This document shows positions 59,801-64,000 of a stretch of DNA of 64,000 nt, piece by piece. The notes under the pieces are model-generated. The model worked only from the letters and a program-made list of their open reading frames with translations. It had not been told where the DNA came from and did not search any database. Within the stretch, counting starts at the first letter, position 1, and each line of letters opens with the position of its first letter. Made by a program: the position numbers and the translations under genes. Origin of the DNA: Porites lobata (taxonomy: Eukaryota > Cnidaria > Anthozoa > Scleractinia > Poritidae); NCBI GenBank assembly GCA_942486035.1, contig CALNXK010000008.1, positions 2,276,001-2,340,000 on the forward strand, in the 5' to 3' direction.

Positions 59801-62800
59801 AGCATATGCCTTGGACTGCTAGCAACAGCGCGCGAGAGCTCCGCTAAGACTAGTGAGATCATGATTAAAGCTTTTTCTTAGTTCAGATGATGGTGTCATT
59901 GGGCGGTGAAGTTAAACCGTTGGCCTTATCTCCTTCATCCTCCATCCTCAAAAAGAGTAGGGGACTTAGGCCTCGGTATCATGGTCTATCTGACTTGTAT
60001 CGTCATCGGTCTGTGTAGGCAAGGTGAGATTAACATGGACTTAAGCGGCTGAAAATGCGTCTATACACGCTGACGTCCAATCTCACTGCTCTGTTTCCCA
60101 CGCTATTCAGCCACCGGCTGGAAAGAAAGGAAACTGACTGACACAATTTCCATTTTCATTTCACAGGGGCGGATATCATTTTACTTGACTAACGATGGTG
60201 AAGAAGCTACTCACTTTGGTAGTGCTGCTGCCCTGTTGCCTGAAGATGTAATATTCGCCCAGTACCGTGAGGCTGGTGTGCTGATGTCAAGAGGCTTCAC
60301 CATAGACGATTTCATGAGTCAGTGCTTTGCTAATCAGAATGACAATGGGAAAGGACGACAAATGCCTGTTCATTATGGTTCTAAAGATCTTAACTTTGTC
60401 ACTATCTCATCCCCCCTTGCTACGCAGATGCCACAAGGTTAGTTTGTGGTTAGTAAAAGTTATGTTAAGGCTATCCATGAATTTCAAACATCCGTTTGTA
60501 AACTAACAACAGTATGGTGCTAGTTAGTTAGTGAATGAGATTAGGCTTTGAAAGGCAGCCCCTAAAATGAGATCCACTTTTACTTATTAAGTAATGACAT
60601 GTTTTGTGTCATAAGGCATGACAAAACTTATAATATGAGGGAAATAGCAGTGCCGGATCCAGACCTTGAGATAAGGGGGTGGGGGGACGGTCATCTAGAC
60701 CCTTAGATAAGGGGGGCGGTAATCCCGGTCTCCAAAAACTTTTTTTCGGCCCTTCGGGCCTCAGTTTGGTCTAATAATAAGGAGGGGGCGTGCTCCCCAT
60801 GGATCCGCCACTGAACAGTACAGTTTATCTTTGCCATCTCCCTGATCGCCCCGTGTAAGGCAGTCCAAGAAAAACTTGGATTGACTGGATTTTGGATTCC
60901 ACACGCTGTGGATTTCGGATTCATTGTCAATGGAACTTGGGTTCCGGACTCCAATTGTTAGCAGAATTCCATGTTCTTAAGCTGAATTGCGGATTCCAAA
61001 GTCCAGGATTTCGGATTTCACATGCAAACATTTCTCGGATTCCGGAATCCGGATTACTTTAAAAGGGAAGACTCTGGCAATATTTTTCTGTTTCAGCATG
61101 TGGGTATGCCTATGCAATGAAAAGATCAGGCACTGGAAATTGTGTCATCTGTTACTTTGGTGAGGGAGCCGCAAGCGAAGGAGATGCCCATGCAGCATTC
61201 AATTTTGCTGCAACTCTGGAAGCACCTCTCGTTTTCTTCTGGTGAGGTTCAACATAACGATAGTCAAAAAGCTTACACATAATTGACTTTGTAGTTGAAA
61301 TTATATTCTTAATATGGAATATGCAGTTTTGTAGTGAGAGGCGGGTGTCACCGATTGGATCCTCAGTCGGTTGAGGACGAGTGGTTTAAAGGGTCCGGGT
61401 TCGATTATCGGCCGAACAGACACTCAGGGTCTTAACTGAAATAATTGATGAAAAATGTGCAGCCCGACTCTTCGAAATGCAGATAGGTTGACATATAAAA
61501 GGACTAAAACTGTAGGCTCCCTATTAAATCACCCTCAGTGATTTGGCCCAGTTGTGGGACGTAAAATAACCCACCATGCTGTTCGAAAAGAGAACAGGAC
61601 GCATACTCCGGTAGGGACCCGCTTTTTATGGCAACATGCCCAGAAAAAGAAAAAGAAAACTAAAATACTTGACTGAATAACGTTCAGTGATTGCTAAAGG
61701 ATTTGTAGTACCGATTTCAAAGACCCTGCGGCTTTCCGGCCGGTTTAGCAATAATGATTCAAAAGATTAAAATGGAGAGTGACTTGCTTTGATTTATCTT
61801 AGTTTTCGTTTCCGTCAACATCCCAAAGATTTTCGCGCAAACGGTAGCCTAGTTTTCTGTCTGTTTTCAGAATTTAGATCTTTTTAAACGGTAACATTCT
61901 ATTAGCCTTCTAATATGGCTGTCTCTCGTGGCAATCCGTCGCTGGGAAACGTCGCTGGGGTGAAGGGGAGCGATGAGAGCAGAAAATTGATCTGCAACCT
62001 TCCGATTTCAGCCAAGCGAAGTTTCCAACTTCCTTGACAAAGTAACCTCCCATATTGGTTAGGACGTTAGAGTCAAATTAAAAATGGGCTAATAGCACCT
62101 AACATTTATCTTGTCAAGCTGAAAAGACTGAAAGTGGCAATTATCAGTCTCATCTCAGAGTTGAATATGTTAAAATACTTCGGTCTTTTGTGATAAGATG
62201 TTGCTGAGAATATACACCCCAAGTGGGATTTTCTTTATTGAGCAGCTTTTTTCTCTGTATCAATAGTCGTAACAATGGCTATGCAATATCTACTCCTACG
62301 GATGAGCAATACAGAGGAGACGGAATAGGTTAGTAAACCTTACGCTACAAGTACAAAAGTAAAAGGTCATTGTAGGATTTTTGAACGATCGTGTTGTGCA
62401 AATTTGTGGGTGGAAATCTGAAGCCAGAATTTTAGGTGTCTGTCCTCTTGGACTGTGGAATCTAATGACAATTATTCGTTTAATACAGGAATGTAACAAT
62501 AGACATGACCACTGCATCCACTCTTTAAGTCCGCTTAGTACAGATTTCCCCTTTATAAAGGTTTCATTTACAGTTAATAAGGGAAGTAAAACTGGAGACT
62601 TCCGCTACTATCCGCTCAAAAGAGGATGTTCACTTAATACAGGTTTCACTGTGTTGACATTGAGATAGTAAAAATTTCAAGAAAATTTCCAAATTTCATC
62701 TTGTATAATGATGAGAACAATGCTGTGAAAAAGGTTTCATTTGAATGGTCACACCATAGGATTTCATCTCCACAGACTCAAACGTCAGAACCAACCTTAC

Positions 62801-63078
62801 AAGACTGCATCATTCATGTTAGGAGTGAAGGGCCAGAGTAATTTAAAAGATTGCGCCAATCATCACATTCCAGTGTTTCATGAGCTATGAAGTGTATTAG
62901 TATGCAGGATAAGCATATTGTATTCTTTATTTTAAGCTGGGCGTGGCCGGAGCTATGGGATGATGACAATTCGTGTGGATGGCAATGATGTCTTTGCAAT
63001 TTATAACGTCACCAAAGCAGCACGTGACATTGCAATAAAACAACAAAGGCCCGTTTTGATTGAAGCCATGACTTACAG
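56824..63078 (+). CDS. BCKDHA: BCKDHA copy B, exons 1-7 (cut by window end)
   Basis: This is the second E1 alpha gene, in direct orientation to copy A. Exons: 56824-56934, 57008-57196, 58692-58778, 60167-60437, 61097-61241, 62267-62328, 62937-63078. The lengths equal those of copy A except exon 1 (111 vs 117), and all junctions are GT/AG. The frame is open throughout. The TPP motif GEGAASEGDAHA ... CRNN and RVDGNDVFAIYN are intact. It differs from the family at conserved places: YLTNDGEEATH instead of YMTNYGEEGTH, and RGRSYGMM instead of G-GYG. The phosphorylation loop and C-terminus (exons 8-9) should lie just past 64000, since the last bases match copy A up to about 3 bp before its exon-8 acceptor. 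About 190 bp of upstream sequence are also shared (56640-56823 vs 28140-28315), so a promoter was duplicated too. Introns are far less invaded than in copy A. Confidence 0.92.
58185..58470. mobile_element. Palindromic MITE, BCKDHA-B intron 2
   Basis: AGAGGACAACACACTGACCG and an inverted partner ending TTAGTGTTTTGTCCACC frame inner inverted blocks (TGGACTACCCATATGG, TTAGTGATTAGGGTTAGGA). It is absent from copy A. Confidence 0.6.
59085..59154 (+). repeat. tRNA-like SINE fragment, BCKDHA-B intron 3
   Basis: TTAGCTCAATTGGTGGAGTG followed by GTGAGCTTAAACCC mimics box A and box B. It is orthologous to 30232-30310 in copy A. It was split here by the insertion of the 59155-59450 MITE: its tail ACTCAAACCCCTGCTGG resumes at 59451. 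Confidence 0.5.
59155..59450. mobile_element. Palindromic MITE, AGCCTGAGAAAACAGCCGAC ends
   Basis: Terminal repeats AGCCTGAGAAAACAGCCGAC / AGCCTGAGAGAACAGCCGAC (reversed) and inner arms (AAATGACGTCTGAAAAACG, ACTACCCAGATCTGGGTAGT) fold the whole unit. An AAACCC(C)T sequence on each side is a likely target duplication. It is absent from copy A. Confidence 0.65.
59489..59868 (+). repeat. Short dispersed repeat, GATTTAGCCAAGGCTAAAAG to GAGCTCCGCTAAGACTAG
   Basis: It has the same left end as 20022 and 43282 and a right end related to 49150-49171. The right end has a GCGCGC-rich stretch just before CTAG followed by T, loosely like a Helitron 3' end, but the left end lacks the TC start. It is a nonautonomous repeat of uncertain class in BCKDHA-B intron 3. 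Confidence 0.45.
60648..60813. mobile_element. MITE with CAGTGCCGGATCCAG / CAGTGGCGGATCC ends, BCKDHA-B intron 4
   Basis: The ends and interior (GACCTTGAGATAAGGGGG, CTTCGGGCCTCAGTTTGGTC) match the element at 1288-1445 in reverse. It is absent from copy A at this site. Confidence 0.65.
61338..61440 (+). repeat. tRNA-like SINE fragment, BCKDHA-B intron 5
   Basis: CCTCAGTCGGTTGAGGACG and CCGGGTTCGATTATCGG mimic box A/box B. It is orthologous to 35365-35460 in copy A. Confidence 0.5.
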
Positions 63079-63599
63079 GTAAGACAGGAACCGATTAGTA
63101 TCGGCTCTCGGTAAGATAAAGAAGTCGTTAATTTACTCGTACAAGTGCTAATTAACATCTCCTCTAGATGGCTTTCCTATGCAGTGTTGGAAATTGTCAG
63201 AGGCAGGAAATAAGTTTTTTGTGCTGAGTCTTAAGAACAGCTGTTTTTAGGCTACGTTCACACTATACCGGATAGCGTTTCGTTGCGTCACAAAAAGCTA
63301 TCGGGTATAGTGTGAACATAAATGGTCCAGGGCGGCACAAGTCATTAACACACATTATTATTCATTCAAAATATTTTCCCTATTCTGATTGGCTAAAAGC
63401 ACAAGCATAATTCACCATAACCAGTTACTGATGACCAAATTTGGAAGAATTTTGTGTTTAGCGAGGAAATGACGTCAAAAAATGCAGCGTTTACGCAGGT
63501 TAAGGCACCGTTAACCAAGAAGACCTCGGGACGAGGTTATTTGTTTTGATTGTGAACTTGAAAAATGGCGCACATTTCATTCGTTTCAAGAGTCAGTGA

Positions 63600-63960
63600 A
63601 GAGTCGGCTTATAACAACAGGAGTAATCGGTTCGCGCTATATTACCTACATTGAATATAACATCGGAGGCAAAAGCTCGCCTTAACTACTTATGTTGAAT
63701 ATGAAATCTGGAGTAAATGATTCGCACTATACTACTGTGTCGACTTAGAGAAAGACGGTAGTTACCGCCGGCTTGCGCTATACTCCTCATGACGGACTTT
63801 AAAAACAGGAGTAAACGGTTCGCGATATACTACTTATGTTAAATCAAAAATCGAGTGTAAACCACGTGCGTCGACTAAGAAAACAATGCGAGTGACCGCC
63901 TGCTTACTCTAAATCAATGTCGGCTTACAAACACATGGGTAATATCTTCCAGCTATACTA
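63600..63960. repeat. Minisatellite in BCKDHA-B intron 7
   Basis: Degenerate units with GTCGGCTTATAACAACAGG or GACTTTAAAAACAGGAGT variants and GAATATGAAATC sub-units, as in the copy-A array at 39186-39640 but more diverged. The array therefore predates the duplication. Confidence 0.65.
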
Positions 63961-64000
63961 CTTTGTCGGTTTCTCAATTAAAATTATCCAAAATCCCTTC

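Noticed and set aside
1..64000. CRISPR arrays, operons, riboswitches, rRNA
   Set aside because: The gene structure is eukaryotic. Repeats are tandem or inverted without regular spacers, and no rRNA-like conserved block was seen.

Overview
This is an AT-rich animal genome segment. Its genes have many short exons with canonical GT/AG borders, and it is dense in miniature inverted-repeat elements and decayed non-LTR retrotransposons. Protein similarity and repeat style suggest a cnidarian, probably an anthozoan such as a stony coral. That assignment is inference, since no species marker is present. There are no bacterial genes, operons, CRISPR arrays or rRNA genes.

Layout. (1) 0.6 kb, + strand: last exon of a VTI1B-type Qb-SNARE, with its tail anchor. 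(2) 3.5-8.1 kb, - strand: a complete seven-exon calcineurin-B-homologous protein gene (CHP1, 194 aa). (3) 8.7-16.7 kb: a giant TTAA-flanked palindrome (arms about 1.8 kb) whose left arm has been invaded by two other DNA transposons. (4) 16.9-23.9 kb, + strand: a complete twelve-exon arginase (354 aa, ARG2-like, likely mitochondrial). (5) 24-28 kb: repeats and a dead retroelement. (6) 28.3-40.8 kb, + strand: BCKDHA copy A, the branched-chain 2-oxoacid dehydrogenase E1 alpha subunit (9 exons, 455 aa). (7) 41.7-44.9 kb, - strand: a small three-exon acidic protein of unknown function. (8) 45-56.6 kb: repeats, including a short secreted-peptide frame built partly from a satellite, an Arg/Glu-rich frame that looks like a decayed Helitron-type protein, two retrotransposon remnants and a 2.2-kb TTAA-flanked composite. 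(9) 56.8-64 kb, + strand: BCKDHA copy B. Exons 1-7 are present and the window stops a few bases before exon 8.

Biology. Arginase and BCKDHA both act in mitochondrial amino-acid catabolism. BCKDHA is duplicated in direct orientation about 28.5 kb apart, and intron homology shows a genomic rather than retroposed duplication. The copies are damaged in different ways. Copy A keeps the more family-like protein but its exon-5 splice acceptor reads GG instead of AG. Copy B has good splice sites but substitutions at conserved positions. I found no clearly new multi-gene system. The strongest novelties are the BCKDHA pair, the nested 8-kb palindrome, the unnamed acidic gene and the satellite-derived secreted frame.
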